From positions 1 to 59,280 of the forward strand of contig CAIJPS010000019.1 in the NCBI GenBank assembly GCA_903822595.1: a DNA stretch of 59,280 nucleotides, read 5' to 3'. The position numbers and the translations under genes were made by a program. Within the stretch, counting starts at the first letter, position 1; each line of letters opens with the position of its first letter. The stretch is from an uncultured Chlorobiaceae bacterium (GTDB taxonomy: Bacteria; Bacteroidota; Chlorobiia; Chlorobiales; Chlorobiaceae). The notes under the pieces were generated by a model. It worked only from the letters and a program-made list of their open reading frames with translations, searched no databases and was not told the DNA's origin. Positions 37,019 through 47,796 of this stretch are shown here, piece after piece.

Positions 37019-38578
37019 ATGCCTGGGGATTTTTTTATGACCTTGATCGTCACATCTGCCTTTTTTGTCAGAGCGTTGCGGATAGCAGCAGTTTTATTTT
37101 TGCTCTTGCCGGGTATGTCGCTATCAGCATCAGCCGCTTTGCCGAGAAACAGCGAGATATCAAGGATCATGAAAGAGCGGGCCGCCGTAGAACAAAACCT
37201 TGCCAGCCTGAAACTGCAGCTTCTGGAGTACCAGTCAAAACTGAATACAACGACACATAAGGAGAAACAGTCCTTCAGGGTACTCGAAAGTATCCGAAAC
37301 CAGATTCTTGTGCTTGAAAAGATGATCAGTGAAAACCAGAGCTATCTCAAAAAGCTTGACAGGGATATTGATCGCTTGAGCAATGAGCTTCAGGGAAATC
37401 GCCAGATGTACGGACGGGTTTCCGATGATTTTCGCAGAACTGTTGTGTCGGCCTACAAATATGTTGGAAATAGCGAGATAGAGCATTTATTTGCTTCCGG
37501 TTCAGTTTCCAAAGCTCTGGTTCGGGCGCAATACATGGGCTTTTTTACCCGGGCAGTCCACCGAAATGTCAACAATCTGCAGCAGGCTGCTGCCAATCTT
37601 GAAAACAGTCGGCTTGCGCTTGAACAAAGCTATCAGCAAAAAGCTGAAATGGTCAGGCAGCAGGAGCGGCAGTTGAAAAGCTGGGCGGTCAGCAAAAAAG
37701 AGAAAGAGGTCGTGCTTGACCGGTTAAAGCAAAACAAGGAAGAATATCTTTTGCAGCTCGCCTCTGTCCAGAAAAAACGCATGCAACTGCAATCAAGGAT
37801 AGAGTCACTGATTCTTGCCGAGCAGCGTGCGGTGGAGGCAGAGCGTGAACGGCAGAGGAAAGTATATGAAGCAAAGAGGCTTAAGGCTCAACGTCTTGAG
37901 GCGAAGAGGCTTACGGCGCAACGTCTTGAGTTTGAGCGTCTTGAAGCTGAACGCCGGAGAGCTGAACGTCTTGAAACAGAACGTCGGGCGGCTGAACATC
38001 CTGAATCCAGGCAGGTACGTGTGAAAAAGAAAAAATCTTTCCGGCAGAAGCCGTTGCCTGTTATAGCTACAAAAGAGATGGAACCGGCGCAAAAAACAGA
38101 GGTGAAAAGCCCGGAAAAAGAGAGTGCCGCACCGCCGCCCAACATGGATTCTCCTGAACTGGAAAAGGTTTCAGCAGATTTTGACAGCGCTGGAGGTACG
38201 CTGCCGTGGCCTGTTCGCAATGGTGTTGTCGCTCACAAGTTTGGAGTGGTTCAGGACAAGGATCTTAAAATAGTTACGACCAATAACGGGATCGATATTT
38301 CTGTTCCTGCCAGCACCCAGGTAAGAGCGGTTTCCGGTGGCAAAGTTGTCCAGATTGCCTTTCTTCCTACCTTTGGCAATATTGTGATTATCCGCCATCC
38401 GAAATCCTACCTTACCGTGTATGCTAATCTTGCCCGTTTGAATGTTGTCAAGGACGAGCTTATCAAGTCACAGCAATTGCTTGGCGTTTCGGGTAGAGTG
38501 GCTGAAGGCAATTCAGTTGTCCATTTTGAGATATGGAAAGGGCGTGTCAAGCAGAATCCTGCAAAATGGCTTCGATAG
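37019..38578 (+). CDS. EnvC-like murein hydrolase activator (degenerate M23/LytM)
   Basis: A 519-residue exported protein. A signal peptide (AAVLFLLLPGMSLSASA) is followed by a long coiled coil (residues 45-290), a low-complexity Arg/Glu/Leu-rich stretch made of 5- and 10-residue repeats (about 280-330), a Pro/Lys linker and a C-terminal LytM domain (about 400-518). In the LytM domain the zinc ligands are incomplete: the HxxxD histidine is Asn (NNGID) and the HxH motif reads VVH. It should therefore activate amidases at the septum rather than cut peptidoglycan itself, as EnvC does. An alternative start is ATG 37037. Confidence 0.82.
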   Translation: MPGDFFMTLIVTSAFFVRALRIAAVLFLLLPGMSLSASAALPRNSEISRIMKERAAVEQNLASLKLQLLEYQSKLNTTTHKEKQSFRVLESIRNQILVLEKMISENQSYLKKLDRDIDRLSNELQGNRQMYGRVSDDFRRTVVSAYKYVGNSEIEHLFASGSVSKALVRAQYMGFFTRAVHRNVNNLQQAAANLENSRLALEQSYQQKAEMVRQQERQLKSWAVSKKEKEVVLDRLKQNKEEYLLQLASVQKKRMQLQSRIESLILAEQRAVEAERERQRKVYEAKRLKAQRLEAKRLTAQRLEFERLEAERRRAERLETERRAAEHPESRQVRVKKKKSFRQKPLPVIATKEMEPAQKTEVKSPEKESAAPPPNMDSPELEKVSADFDSAGGTLPWPVRNGVVAHKFGVVQDKDLKIVTTNNGIDISVPASTQVRAVSGGKVVQIAFLPTFGNIVIIRHPKSYLTVYANLARLNVVKDELIKSQQLLGVSGRVAEGNSVVHFEIWKGRVKQNPAKWLR

Positions 38579-38655
38579 ATAACGATGGTTATGGGCGTTA
38601 AAAAACTTTTTTCTGCAATTTTTACACTCTTGCTCAACTTTTGGATGGCTCAATT

Positions 38656-39489
38656 ATGAAGGTACAGGATCTCCATCTCGATTATCAAATAGTCGAGGAT
38701 ATTCTCAAGGCGTTTCTTTTCAATGAGCTTCGCAAGTTTGGATTCAGTTCTGTTGTGCTTGGCCTTTCAGGTGGTATTGATTCCGCTGTTGTCTGTGAAC
38801 TGGCCGTCCGCGCACTTGGCAGGGAGAATGTTCTGGGGCTCATGATGCCCTATGCGTCAAGCAGTCCGGAAAGTCTTGAACATGCCGAGCTGATGATTCG
38901 TAAACTCGGCATCAAGGCTGAAGAGATTCCGGTGACGCCCGTTGTTTCCGCTTTTTTTCCCTCTGTGCCTGAAAATCAGTTATTGAGAAGAGGCAATATC
39001 ATGGCCCGTACCAGGATGATTTTGCTCTACGATGTTTCTGCAAGAGATGGCAGGCTTGTTACCGGAACAAGCAACAAAACCGAACTGTTGCTTGGTTACG
39101 GTACCCTGTTCGGCGATATGGCTTCGGCGATCAATCCCATCGGTGACCTCTATAAAACCCAGATAAGGGGGCTTGCCCGTCACCTCGACATCCCTGAGCC
39201 TCTTATTGTCAAGGCACCCTCGGCCGATCTTTGGGAAGGACAGAGCGACGAGGATGATCTCGGATTCAGTTATGAATCGGTTGATCGGCTCCTCTATATG
39301 ATGCTTGAAAAAAGAATGGATAAAACAGCCATCCTTGGCGAAGGGGTGGAGGAGCCTTTTTATGACCGTGTCAGGAAGATGGTTGTCCGAAACCAGTACA
39401 AAAGGATGATGCCCGTCATCGCCAAAATTTCCGGACGTACACCCGGCATCGATTTTCGTTATGCTCGAGACTGGCAGGAGGTGAGGTAG
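38656..39489 (+). CDS. nadE: NH3-dependent NAD(+) synthetase
   Basis: Last step of NAD synthesis: amidates nicotinate adenine dinucleotide with ammonia and ATP. The 277 residues carry the PP-loop [11 protein letters not shown], the [14 protein letters not shown] nicotinate site and the [14 protein letters not shown] acidic segment. There is no glutaminase domain, so the enzyme uses free ammonia. ATG 38656 (MKVQDL) is chosen; a TTG 15 bases earlier is less likely. It converges on nadB, the first enzyme of the de novo route, 55 bases away. Confidence 0.94.
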   Translation: MKVQDLHLDYQIVEDILKAFLFNELRKFGFSSVVLGLSGGIDSAVVCELAVRALGRENVLGLMMPYASSSPESLEHAELMIRKLGIKAEEIPVTPVVSAFFPSVPENQLLRRGNIMARTRMILLYDVSARDGRLVTGTSNKTELLLGYGTLFGDMASAINPIGDLYKTQIRGLARHLDIPEPLIVKAPSADLWEGQSDEDDLGFSYESVDRLLYMMLEKRMDKTAILGEGVEEPFYDRVRKMVVRNQYKRMMPVIAKISGRTPGIDFRYARDWQEVR

Positions 39490-39509
39490 GGGCACGCTGA
39501 GGCGTGCCT
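39490..39509. terminator. Hairpin between convergent nadE and nadB
   Basis: Perfect seven-base stem GGCACGC (39491-39497) and GCGTGCC (39502-39508), with loop TGAG and a short TTT. Directly after the nadE stop; probably its terminator, although the T run is short. Confidence 0.55.
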
Positions 39510-39544
39510 TTACGATTCCGTGTAATGATATGATAACGCGGTGG

Positions 39545-41140
39545 TTAAAACGATCTCAAAACCGTGTCGATCAAAAAATGCTTGTCGTCTTTTCCTGGAT
39601 AATCGGTTGTATAATGCAGCCCCCGTGATTCACGGCGCTTGATGGCACTTTCGATGATCAGACTTGCCACCTTGATGATATTTCTCAGTTCAAGAATCTG
39701 TGTTGTGATCTTTGTTTTTTTGTAGTAGGATTCGGTTTCCTCCTTGAGAAAATCAATCCGGCGGTTTGCACGCTGCAAGCGCAAATCACTGCGGACAATA
39801 CCGACATAATCGTTCATGACCTGCTGCGCTTCCCGTTTGTTGTGGGATACCAGAATCCACTCTTCGGGATTGACGGTTCCGGTATCGTCCCAGTCCGGAA
39901 AAGCGACGTTGTTGTTCCGTTGATGAAGCTCTTCGCAGATATCGAGATAAGCTCTCCATGCGAAAACGAGAGCTTCAAGCAGAGAGTTGCTTGCAAGGCG
40001 GTTTGCACCATGAACACCGGTACAACTTGTCTCACCACAGGCATAGAGCCGTGCTATGGTTGTTTTTCCCCTCTCATCGGTTCGTATGCCGCCGCATGAA
40101 TAGTGTGCGGCAGGAACGACGGGGATCATCTCCCTGGTCATATCGATACCGAAGCTGAGGCAGGTTTGATAAATATTGGGAAAATGTTCCTTTGTTTTTT
40201 CAGGGTCTATGTGCGTCACATCGAGGAAAACGCACTCCTCGCCGCTTTTTTTGATCTCCGAGTCGATGGCACGGGCCACAATGTCACGAGGTGCCAGATT
40301 CAGGCGTTTATCATATTTGTGCATGAATTCCTGACCGTTTTTCAGTCTCAGGATTCCTCCGAATCCCCGGACAGCTTCCGAAATCAGAAATGATTTTGCT
40401 TTCGGATGGTAGAGAGCGGTTGGATGAAACTGGATGAACTCCATATTGGCAATTTCAGCTCCGGCCCGATACCCCATCGCGACTCCATCTCCGGTGGCTA
40501 TCTCGGGATTGGTAGTGTAGGGATAAATGTGGCCGAGCCCTCCAGACGCAAGCATCGTGATTTTTGCAAGAATCTTTTTTGGCTGTCGCTGCCTTGAATC
40601 GAGCACGTAAGCCCCGTAACAGTTGATGTCATTTGTTTTAATGCCGAGGTGATGCTCCGTCAGCAGCTCAATGGCAAAATGGTGTTCAAGCAGGGTGATA
40701 TTGGGATGGCTGTTGATACGATCGAGAAGCGCTGTTTCAACCTCCCGTCCGGTCAAATCCTGTGCGTGGACAATGCGGCTTCTTGAGTGGCCGCCCTCTT
40801 TGCCAAGATGGAGATGATCATGGTCGGAGGTTGTAAAGTTGACACCAAGTTCAATAAGGCGCTGTATGTGCCGGGGACCCTCCTTCACCATAAGGGAGAC
40901 CATTTCATGGTTGCACAGCCCTGCTCCGGCATCAAGGGTGTCGGCAATATGCAGCTCTGCACTGTCGTTGCGATCGATGGTGGCAGCGATTCCCCCCTGA
41001 GCCCAGTTCGTATTGGAGGTGGAGCTCTCTTTTTTTGTGATAATCGTTACTTTGGCGTGATCGGCCATATGAATGGCAAAATAGAGCCCGCCTATGCCGC
41101 TGCCGATCACCAGAACATCAGTTTTGATCGATTCAGTCAT
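39545..41140 (-). CDS. nadB: L-aspartate oxidase
   Basis: Flavoenzyme that oxidises L-aspartate to iminoaspartate for quinolinate synthesis by NadA. The 531 residues show the FAD dinucleotide fold [12 protein letters not shown], the [20 protein letters not shown] segment, the substrate-side [18 protein letters not shown] and a C-terminal helical domain. The fumarate reductase family is similar, but these motifs point to NadB, which can use oxygen or fumarate as acceptor; fumarate would suit an anaerobe. nadA is at 49.7 kb and nadE is convergent. Confidence 0.94.
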   Translation of the reverse strand: MTESIKTDVLVIGSGIGGLYFAIHMADHAKVTIITKKESSTSNTNWAQGGIAATIDRNDSAELHIADTLDAGAGLCNHEMVSLMVKEGPRHIQRLIELGVNFTTSDHDHLHLGKEGGHSRSRIVHAQDLTGREVETALLDRINSHPNITLLEHHFAIELLTEHHLGIKTNDINCYGAYVLDSRQRQPKKILAKITMLASGGLGHIYPYTTNPEIATGDGVAMGYRAGAEIANMEFIQFHPTALYHPKAKSFLISEAVRGFGGILRLKNGQEFMHKYDKRLNLAPRDIVARAIDSEIKKSGEECVFLDVTHIDPEKTKEHFPNIYQTCLSFGIDMTREMIPVVPAAHYSCGGIRTDERGKTTIARLYACGETSCTGVHGANRLASNSLLEALVFAWRAYLDICEELHQRNNNVAFPDWDDTGTVNPEEWILVSHNKREAQQVMNDYVGIVRSDLRLQRANRRIDFLKEETESYYKKTKITTQILELRNIIKVASLIIESAIKRRESRGLHYTTDYPGKDDKHFLIDTVLRSF

Positions 41141-41251
41141 TACAGTGGTGTACTCAGTTTGTTAAAAAAGTTATCGAATAGAAAATACCATAGCCGATAG
41201 TAATATCCGTTATGGTCTCTGCTTAAAAGGGGATAAATTTCCGGTTACCGG

Positions 41252-41860
41252 TTATTTTTTTTGTTTCAGGCTTTTCAGTGCGCTGACGATGATAAGGACA
41301 ATTCCTGCAAGAATAATCGTGTGCAGGTATTGGACAATATCGGGAAAGAGGCGCGCAATAAAGTAACCCATCAGTGTAAAACAGAGAACCCAGATGAGAG
41401 AGCCGCAGAGACTGAAAAACAGAAACACCCTGAAGGGCATGGCCGTTACACCAGCGAGAGTTGCCGAAAAGCTTCGAACAATCGGCACAAATCGCGCAAG
41501 AAAAACGGTTTTTGACCCATGTTTTTGATAAAAGGCCTCAGTTTTAAGCAAGTGTTCTCGATGAAAGAACCTTGAATTCTTTTTTGCAAAGATGGTTGTT
41601 TTGAGCTTTTTGCCAATAAAATAGCCTGTTGCATCACCCAGAATCGCTCCACATGCAAGGATTGAAAGAACAAGGAAGATATTGAGACTTCCAGACGCAG
41701 CGATGAGCCCTGCGGTAATAAGCAGAGAGTCACCCGGTAGAAAAAAACCCGCAAACAGACCAGTTTCGGCAAAGATAATAAGAAAGAGTAGCAGATAGCC
41801 GCCCCAGAGAATCAACTCCTCAAGGCTACGGATATTCTGGAATGATGCAAGAAAAATCAT
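41252..41860 (-). CDS. DedA family membrane protein
   Basis: A 202-residue integral membrane protein. [20 protein letters not shown] and [18 protein letters not shown] are the two conserved DedA/SNARE-associated segments, with the acidic and arginine residues needed for function. DedA proteins move lipid carriers such as undecaprenyl phosphate or phospholipids between leaflets and support envelope integrity. Single gene; the 91-base gap to nadB on the same strand leaves co-transcription possible. Confidence 0.88.
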   Translation of the reverse strand: MIFLASFQNIRSLEELILWGGYLLLFLIIFAETGLFAGFFLPGDSLLITAGLIAASGSLNIFLVLSILACGAILGDATGYFIGKKLKTTIFAKKNSRFFHREHLLKTEAFYQKHGSKTVFLARFVPIVRSFSATLAGVTAMPFRVFLFFSLCGSLIWVLCFTLMGYFIARLFPDIVQYLHTIILAGIVLIIVSALKSLKQKK

Positions 41861-41907
41861 GAGTGGTTACTGAAATAATGGGTTGTTGCCCGTACGGCCT
41901 CCAATAA

Positions 41908-41949
41908 CAAACGGGGAACAGGTCGTCGTGACGGCCTGTTCCCCGTTTG
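41908..41949. repeat. Strong 15-bp hairpin
   Basis: CAAACGGGGAACAGG (41908-41922) pairs perfectly with 41935-41949 around a 12-base loop. A plus-strand T run follows five bases later. It lies between two minus-strand genes, so it has no plus-strand gene to terminate. On the minus strand no T run follows. Confidence 0.7.
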
Positions 41950-42033
41950 GCAAGTTTTTTTCAAACACCAGTGCAACCCTCTTTCCGGTGAAAATTCTCA
42001 GCGTTCAGCTTTCGGAAAGCGGGCAGATAGCCA

Positions 42034-42579
42034 TTATGGCAGGAGAACGGCACACGAAATGACCGTTGTCCAGAGACCATTTTCACCCTCTGCGGTTTCG
42101 GTGATATTGTAGGAATTGATGATTTTGCCACTCATTTTATAAATACCCTCGCGTTCATCCCAGTCCTTGTTGGGATCAAACTCAATGCCGAGGGTTGTTG
42201 CAAGCATCGTTGCGGCCAGGTCTTCGGCATATTCGCCAGACTGTTCGGCGGACTCTCCGAACGGATGGTGTTCCGACAGATAACCGTACTGTGTATCGTC
42301 GGCAGGAATGGCAACGCCGACAGAAGCAGCAATAAGACGATTGAACTCATTGGTTGAATTGCGTGCCATGACTGCAAAGGTGATCTGTCCCGGAGAGAGC
42401 AGTTTTACACCCTCTTCTACACTGATGCGCTCGCAATGGGGAGGGAAAATACTTGAAACCGTAACCAGATTGCATTTTTCGATTTTTGCCTCTCTCAGGG
42501 CAAGCTCGAATGAAGAGAGATATTCCTTGTGGTGTCCCACACCTTTGGTGAAAAATACTTTTGTTGGAACAAATGACAA
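42034..42579 (-). CDS. pdaD: Pyruvoyl-dependent arginine decarboxylase
   Basis: Converts arginine to agmatine for polyamine synthesis. The proenzyme cuts itself before a serine to create a pyruvoyl group; the site is the TVSSIFPP segment near residue 41, and the later [13 protein letters not shown] stretch belongs to the active-site face. 181 residues is normal for the PvlArgDC family found in archaea, chlamydiae and green sulfur bacteria. It is 80 bases downstream of tyrS on the same strand and may be a separate unit. Confidence 0.92.
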   Translation of the reverse strand: MSFVPTKVFFTKGVGHHKEYLSSFELALREAKIEKCNLVTVSSIFPPHCERISVEEGVKLLSPGQITFAVMARNSTNEFNRLIAASVGVAIPADDTQYGYLSEHHPFGESAEQSGEYAEDLAATMLATTLGIEFDPNKDWDEREGIYKMSGKIINSYNITETAEGENGLWTTVISCAVLLP

Positions 42580-42659
42580 TGCCGTGCCTCCGGATTAAGA
42601 TGTTTGTATAAGCGATGACAGTCCCGAAATTGACGAATTATAGGAAAAAGCTATCGTAT

Positions 42660-43880
42660 TCAAAATGTTTTTCTTGAGGCCACTTTAAAAAACCTTCTTT
42701 TTCCCGCCCGGATGATTTTTGGCTCAACACTGAGCTCAATCAGCTCGTCAATCTCTTCGATTTTTCTCTCATCAACCAGAACCGATTTCTGTTGAATCAT
42801 TCGTCTTGCATCACTTTTTGAAACGGCAGCTCCAAGAGTCATCAAAAGGTCGATGATCGGTATTGATTGTTCATCAAACTCGAAAAGCTCAATATGATCC
42901 GGTGCTTTTTTATGAATAAAGAGCTGATCAAAATGGTTTTCAGCGTCTTGTGCGGCCTCTTCCGAAGAGTAAAAAGCCGCAATTTTCCTGGCCAGCGCCC
43001 GTTTTGCCGCTCTCGGGTTTTCCGTTATCTGCTCAAATATTTCAGCAATACTTTGCTCTGTGTGTGGTACCAGAAGTTTGCAGTATGTCGCAATGAGCGT
43101 GTCCGGAATTGAGAGTACCTTGCCATACATATCGGCAGGTGAGTCGTTGAAGCAGATCGCGTTGCCGAGCGATTTTGACATCTTTTCCTTTCCATCAGTA
43201 CCTACGAGCAGCGGCATGGTTATGCAGACCTGGGGAGCGATTCCATACTCCCGCTGCAAGTCACGACCGACAAGAAGGTTGAATTTCTGGTCAGTACCGC
43301 CAAGCTCGACATCGTTTTTCAGATGCACCGAATCCATTCCCTGAGCAAGGGGATAGAGAAACTCATGAACCGAAATCGGTTCCTGCCCACGATAGCGGCG
43401 TTCGAAGTCGTCACGCTCAAGCATCCGGGCCACCGTATAGTGGCTTGAAAGCTTGATGACATCAGCAAAACTCATCTTCCCAAGCCAATCGGAGTTATAG
43501 CAGATGGTGGTTTTTTCAGGGTCAAGAATTTTCGATGCCTGTTCGAAGTAGCTTAAACCGTTCTCCCTGGCCTCTTCGGCTGAAAGCTGAGGTCTTGTCT
43601 TGCTTTTGCCTGAAGGGTCCCCGATCATGGCGGTAAAGTCGCCTATGATCAGAATGGCTTCATGACCAAGATCCTGGAACTCCCTGAGTTTGCGAAGCAC
43701 AACGGAGTGCCCGAGATGGAGATCGGGCCTTGAGGGGTCAGCTCCAAACTTTATCTTGAGCGGTTTGCCTGATTGAGCGCTGAAAGTCAGTTTTTTTTCA
43801 AGCTCCTCTTTATTGCTGAGGATCTCGATGGTGTTGCGCTCAATAATATCAACCTGCTCCTTTACGGATGGGAAATGCAT
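42660..43880 (-). CDS. tyrS: Tyrosyl-tRNA synthetase
   Basis: Class I synthetase charging tRNA-Tyr. The 406 residues hold the HIGH-type motif HLGHS, the KMSKS loop and a C-terminal S4 RNA-binding domain ([21 protein letters not shown]). It is the longer TyrZ-like form rather than the E. coli type, judged by length and by the presence of an intact KMSKS. Last gene of the mreC-mreD-mrdA-FAD oxidase-smpB-tyrS operon, 19 bases after smpB. Confidence 0.95.
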   Translation of the reverse strand: MHFPSVKEQVDIIERNTIEILSNKEELEKKLTFSAQSGKPLKIKFGADPSRPDLHLGHSVVLRKLREFQDLGHEAILIIGDFTAMIGDPSGKSKTRPQLSAEEARENGLSYFEQASKILDPEKTTICYNSDWLGKMSFADVIKLSSHYTVARMLERDDFERRYRGQEPISVHEFLYPLAQGMDSVHLKNDVELGGTDQKFNLLVGRDLQREYGIAPQVCITMPLLVGTDGKEKMSKSLGNAICFNDSPADMYGKVLSIPDTLIATYCKLLVPHTEQSIAEIFEQITENPRAAKRALARKIAAFYSSEEAAQDAENHFDQLFIHKKAPDHIELFEFDEQSIPIIDLLMTLGAAVSKSDARRMIQQKSVLVDERKIEEIDELIELSVEPKIIRAGKRRFFKVASRKTF

Positions 43881-43899
43881 GAACTTGTTTTTTTTTGTT

Positions 43900-44373
43900 T
43901 TAATATTGCTTTTTTATCTGCTCCATCTGCCGCTGGTTTTCCCGCGCCTTGATCGTTTCGCGCTTGTCGTAGAGCTTTTTGCCTTTCGCTATGGCAAGTT
44001 CAATTTTCAGGAGCCCTTTCGAGTTAAAAAAGGCCTTCAACGGTACCAGTGTGAGCCCCTTTTCGCTGATTTTTGCCTCGATTTTGCGAATCTCCTCTTT
44101 ATGCAGCAGCAGTTTTCGGCTCCGTTTCGCTTCAATCAGCTCCATCCGGTTATGCTCATAAGGCGTAATCTGCATGCCTTCAAGCCAGATCTCATTACGA
44201 AGGATAATGGCAAAGCTGTCGCTGAGGCTCGCTTGCCCCAGACGCACCGACTTTACTTCGCTGCCGAAAAGCTGGATACCGGCAACGAGGGTATCGAGAA
44301 TTTCAAATTCGAACCTGGCCTTTCTGTTTTGAATGGCCTGAACATATTGCTGAGTCTGTTGCTTTTTTGCCAC
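43900..44373 (-). CDS. smpB: SsrA-binding protein SmpB
   Basis: Binds tmRNA and brings it to stalled ribosomes for trans-translation. The 157 residues form the OB-fold core ([24 protein letters not shown]) and the basic C-terminal tail ([12 protein letters not shown]) that enters the decoding centre. It lies eight bases after the FAD oxidase and 19 before tyrS on the minus strand. The tmRNA gene itself is not visible in the window. Confidence 0.96.
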   Translation of the reverse strand: MAKKQQTQQYVQAIQNRKARFEFEILDTLVAGIQLFGSEVKSVRLGQASLSDSFAIILRNEIWLEGMQITPYEHNRMELIEAKRSRKLLLHKEEIRKIEAKISEKGLTLVPLKAFFNSKGLLKIELAIAKGKKLYDKRETIKARENQRQMEQIKKQY

Positions 44374-44381
44374 CGTGATCG

Positions 44382-45869
44382 TTAATGAATTTCAGTTTCA
44401 AGATATACGGCAGGGATAAGATTTCCCCGATTGAGCACCAGAAAAGGATCCAGATATTTTTTTACCCGAACCATCTCCTCTATACCGCTTTCCTGATACA
44501 TCCCGGCAAGATACTCCGCCTTGAGCTTGCCGATGCCATGCTCCGCCGAAAGTGTTCCGCCCAGCTCAAGAACCTTGCCGACAAACTTCCGGTAGAGAGC
44601 CTTTGCCTGTACAAACTCTTCGTGGTTACGCGGCAGGATGTTCAGGTGTACATGAGCATTCCCTATATGCCCGAAAATAATATAGACAAAGCCCTGTTGT
44701 TCGCAAGAACTGCGATAACAATCGAACAGTTCACGAAACCGGTCATCCGGAACGGCCATGTCGGTGCTGATTTTGCTCTCATACTGACGACTGAGCCAGT
44801 CGTTGACGATCAGCGGTAATGCGTGACGAAACTCCCGTAACCGCTCCTGTTCGTCACGGTCGAGTGCCATCCACGATTCGTCGGTCATGGCATTGCATCG
44901 CTCCATCAGATCGAAGAGTATGTCAAGATCGTACTCTTCTCTCTCCGGTGCGGTTTCCAGCTCGAAAAATATTGCGCCTTCGCTCGTGCCGGGCACTTCA
45001 GGATACTTTGCAGCAAGAAATTCCAGCGAATGATTATCAAAAAACTCTATCGCCCGTGGTGAAATGCCGTTTTCCGGATTTTTAAGCAGGTCAACAAACC
45101 CAAACAGCTCCTCAATGTTCCTGAAGTAAACCAGGCAGGAGATAAGGGTTGACGGAAGGGGAATAAGCATGAGATCCGCCTCGGCGATAACTCCAAGTGT
45201 TCCTTCAGATCCGATAAAGAGGTCAATCAAATCCATTCCCTCCTCTGAAAAGTACCCTGCATTATGTTTTGATGTATCAGGCATACGATAACCGGCTCTT
45301 TTGAAGCTCATCTCCCTGCCAGAAGGAAGGCTGAAGCGGAAGATGCCCTCTTCGTCAGCCCGGCAGGCCCCGCGTGAAAGATTGAGCTTCTCTCCCTGGG
45401 CCATGATAACAAGGATTCTTGCAACATGGTTTCGGGTCGGGCCATATTTGAAGCTTCTTGCCCCTGAAGAGTTGTTCGCGATTGTGCTTCCCACAAAGCA
45501 GAGCTTTTCAGTTGGGTCGGGTGGATAAAACCAGCCGGAGCGCTCCACTTTTTTCTGGAGATCGTCAAGGAGCACTCCAGCCTGCACCGTGATGTATGCC
45601 CTGTTATCGGAGAGTGGCACGGGTTCACCGATCCGGTCCAGTTTTTGCATCGAAATAACATACTCTCCCAGAGGGATTCTGCCTCCGGTCGTTCCGGTTC
45701 CGTTTCCGGCAATGGTAAACCGGCGGTGCTCCCCGACTGCACTCTTGAGCAGTTCGGCAAGCTCATCCACCGTTTCCGGGAAAAAAACACCGGGAGTATG
45801 ACCGCTCTTCAGATTGCTCGTATCCTCAAGGAACCCCTTGATCGATGCGGGATCATGCTTATAAATCAT
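44382..45869 (-). CDS. FAD-linked oxidase (GlcD/D-lactate dehydrogenase type)
   Basis: A 495-residue flavoprotein with a PCMH-type FAD domain ([44 protein letters not shown]) and a C-terminal FAD-oxidase_C domain with the [13 protein letters not shown] metal/substrate motif and a final [10 protein letters not shown]. Relatives oxidise D-lactate, glycolate or other 2-hydroxy acids. No Fe-S domain is fused. ATG 45869 overlaps the mrdA 3' end by 11 bases, so it is translated within the cell-shape operon, with no obvious link to cell-wall work. Confidence 0.88.
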   Translation of the reverse strand: MIYKHDPASIKGFLEDTSNLKSGHTPGVFFPETVDELAELLKSAVGEHRRFTIAGNGTGTTGGRIPLGEYVISMQKLDRIGEPVPLSDNRAYITVQAGVLLDDLQKKVERSGWFYPPDPTEKLCFVGSTIANNSSGARSFKYGPTRNHVARILVIMAQGEKLNLSRGACRADEEGIFRFSLPSGREMSFKRAGYRMPDTSKHNAGYFSEEGMDLIDLFIGSEGTLGVIAEADLMLIPLPSTLISCLVYFRNIEELFGFVDLLKNPENGISPRAIEFFDNHSLEFLAAKYPEVPGTSEGAIFFELETAPEREEYDLDILFDLMERCNAMTDESWMALDRDEQERLREFRHALPLIVNDWLSRQYESKISTDMAVPDDRFRELFDCYRSSCEQQGFVYIIFGHIGNAHVHLNILPRNHEEFVQAKALYRKFVGKVLELGGTLSAEHGIGKLKAEYLAGMYQESGIEEMVRVKKYLDPFLVLNRGNLIPAVYLETEIH

Positions 45870-47793
45870 TCTGCTGTGTTTGTCCGATATTGCTTTTGTT
45901 CTTTTCGCTACTGAAAGGTTCGGCACTCTTGATGGCTTTTTCAGGCTGAACCACCGGCAGTTTTTTTTCTGTACTATCCTGTTGCTGCACGGAGGCCGCA
46001 GGGGGTGTTATCCCTTTTTTTACAGATATAACCGGTAATTTCTCTCCTTTAACGTAATAACGGATAAGTTCACGGGCAATCGGAGCTGAAATGGCTCCGC
46101 CGAAACCGGCGTTTTCGACAAGAATAGCCAAAGCAATTTTAGGGTTTTCCACCGGGGAAAAAGCAATAAACCATGCATGATCTTTGCCGTGGGGGTTTTG
46201 TGCGGTTCCGGTTTTTCCTGCAACGGTTACACCGGGGACTTGTGCCAGCGTTCCCGTACCTCTCTCCACAACACCAATCATGCCGTCATGAATAAGATCG
46301 AAGGTTTGTTTTGAAACCGGAAGCTGTTCTTTATCATAACTGTATGCGACATAAGTACCGGAAGCCGTATCCCGATAGCCGTTGACGATATGAGGCTGGT
46401 AGAGCGTTCCGTTGTTCGCAAGAGCCGCTGCGTAGGCAGCAAGCTGCACAGGAGTGGTGCCAAGTTCCCCCTGGCCAATCGCAAGGCTGACCAGATATCC
46501 TTTTGTCCATTTATTTTCGCCGTACCGTTCATTATAGTAGTCGGTTGATGGCAGAAGTCCTGCTCGCTCGCCGGGCAGATCAATCCCTGTTTTTTCTCCA
46601 AAACCGAACATCGAGCCGTACTTTGTCCAGTTGTCAAAACCGACATTAAAAATCAGGTTATAAAAATAGACATTCGAAGAAACGGTAATGGCCTCTCTCA
46701 TATCTACCCATCCATGGCCCTTGCCTTCGTTACTGAGAAATCTTCTGTGTCCGAAGAGGAAAACGCCGTTATCAAGTATTTTTTTTTCCGGATCAAATTT
46801 CTTTTCCTCAAGTGCAGCCATAGCAAGAATCATCTTGTAGATGGAGCCGGGCGGATAGACCGCCTGAACGGTACGGTTAAAGAGTGGCTTATCCGGAGAG
46901 GTGACAATATCGTTCCATCCTTTGCGATCGGTAGAACCATTGAAAATATCAAGATCGTAATCAGGAGCGCTCGCAAGGGCAAGAATACCGCCGTTTGATG
47001 GGTCAATGGCGACAACAGCTCCGGATTTTCCGGTTTTTCTCAGCAGTTGTTCGGCAAGCTGCTGCAAACCCGTGTCGATAGAGAGGTAGAGATCGTCCCC
47101 CTTCAGCGATGCGAGATCACTTCTCCCATTATCGTATTTTCCGGCGTATTTTCCGAGAGGGGTAACCATTTCAAACCGGGCACCTTTCTGTCCTCTCAGC
47201 TCCTCTTCATAAAATTTTTCCAGTCCACTGTACCCGATTTTGTCATCCTGAGTATACCCCTGTTCGGCCAGTTCCTCAAGTTTTTCCTTGGGTACGGAGC
47301 GTGAATAGCCAAAAAGGTGGGAACCAAAAAGGGAGTCAGGATAGAGCCGCTTGTTGTCGATCTCGATATGCACGCCAGGAAGCTGCCAAAGATTTTCACT
47401 TACTCTTGCTATCGCAATGGTATCGAGGTTGCGGCTGATGATTACGGCTGAAAAACGGTTGAATGCATATCCTTTTCTGATAATTTCAGCCAGTTCCTCT
47501 TCCGGTTTTTGCAAAAGCATTGCAAGGAAAGCCGTTCGATCTTTTTTGAATTCAGAAGGAATAATTTTGATCGTGTAGAGCGGCTGGTTATCGACCAGGA
47601 TAACACCATTCCGGTCGATCATGCGCCCCCTTGGTGGCTGAACCCAGATCCTGCGGATGCTGTTTGTTGTTGAAATTGAGCCGAGCTGCTGATAATTGAT
47701 TACCTGCATGTAGAAAAGTCGGCCGAAAAGCACTCCAAAAACCCCGATCACAAAACATGATACGAGCATAATGTTTCGCTGAGGTTTATCCAT
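45859..47793 (-). CDS. mrdA: Penicillin-binding protein 2
   Basis: Class B PBP (monofunctional transpeptidase) of the elongation machinery. One N-terminal membrane helix (IMLVSCFVIGVFGVLFG) is followed by the dimerisation domain with PPRGRMIDRNG, then the transpeptidase domain with PGSIYK (active-site Ser in SxxK), SSN and KTGTAQ, all intact. The C-terminal tail of about 60 residues is Lys/Gln-rich and disordered. It follows mreD by three bases, in the classical mreC-mreD-mrdA order. Confidence 0.95.
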   Translation of the reverse strand: MDKPQRNIMLVSCFVIGVFGVLFGRLFYMQVINYQQLGSISTTNSIRRIWVQPPRGRMIDRNGVILVDNQPLYTIKIIPSEFKKDRTAFLAMLLQKPEEELAEIIRKGYAFNRFSAVIISRNLDTIAIARVSENLWQLPGVHIEIDNKRLYPDSLFGSHLFGYSRSVPKEKLEELAEQGYTQDDKIGYSGLEKFYEEELRGQKGARFEMVTPLGKYAGKYDNGRSDLASLKGDDLYLSIDTGLQQLAEQLLRKTGKSGAVVAIDPSNGGILALASAPDYDLDIFNGSTDRKGWNDIVTSPDKPLFNRTVQAVYPPGSIYKMILAMAALEEKKFDPEKKILDNGVFLFGHRRFLSNEGKGHGWVDMREAITVSSNVYFYNLIFNVGFDNWTKYGSMFGFGEKTGIDLPGERAGLLPSTDYYNERYGENKWTKGYLVSLAIGQGELGTTPVQLAAYAAALANNGTLYQPHIVNGYRDTASGTYVAYSYDKEQLPVSKQTFDLIHDGMIGVVERGTGTLAQVPGVTVAGKTGTAQNPHGKDHAWFIAFSPVENPKIALAILVENAGFGGAISAPIARELIRYYVKGEKLPVISVKKGITPPAASVQQQDSTEKKLPVVQPEKAIKSAEPFSSEKNKSNIGQTQQNDL

Positions 47794-47796
47794 CGG

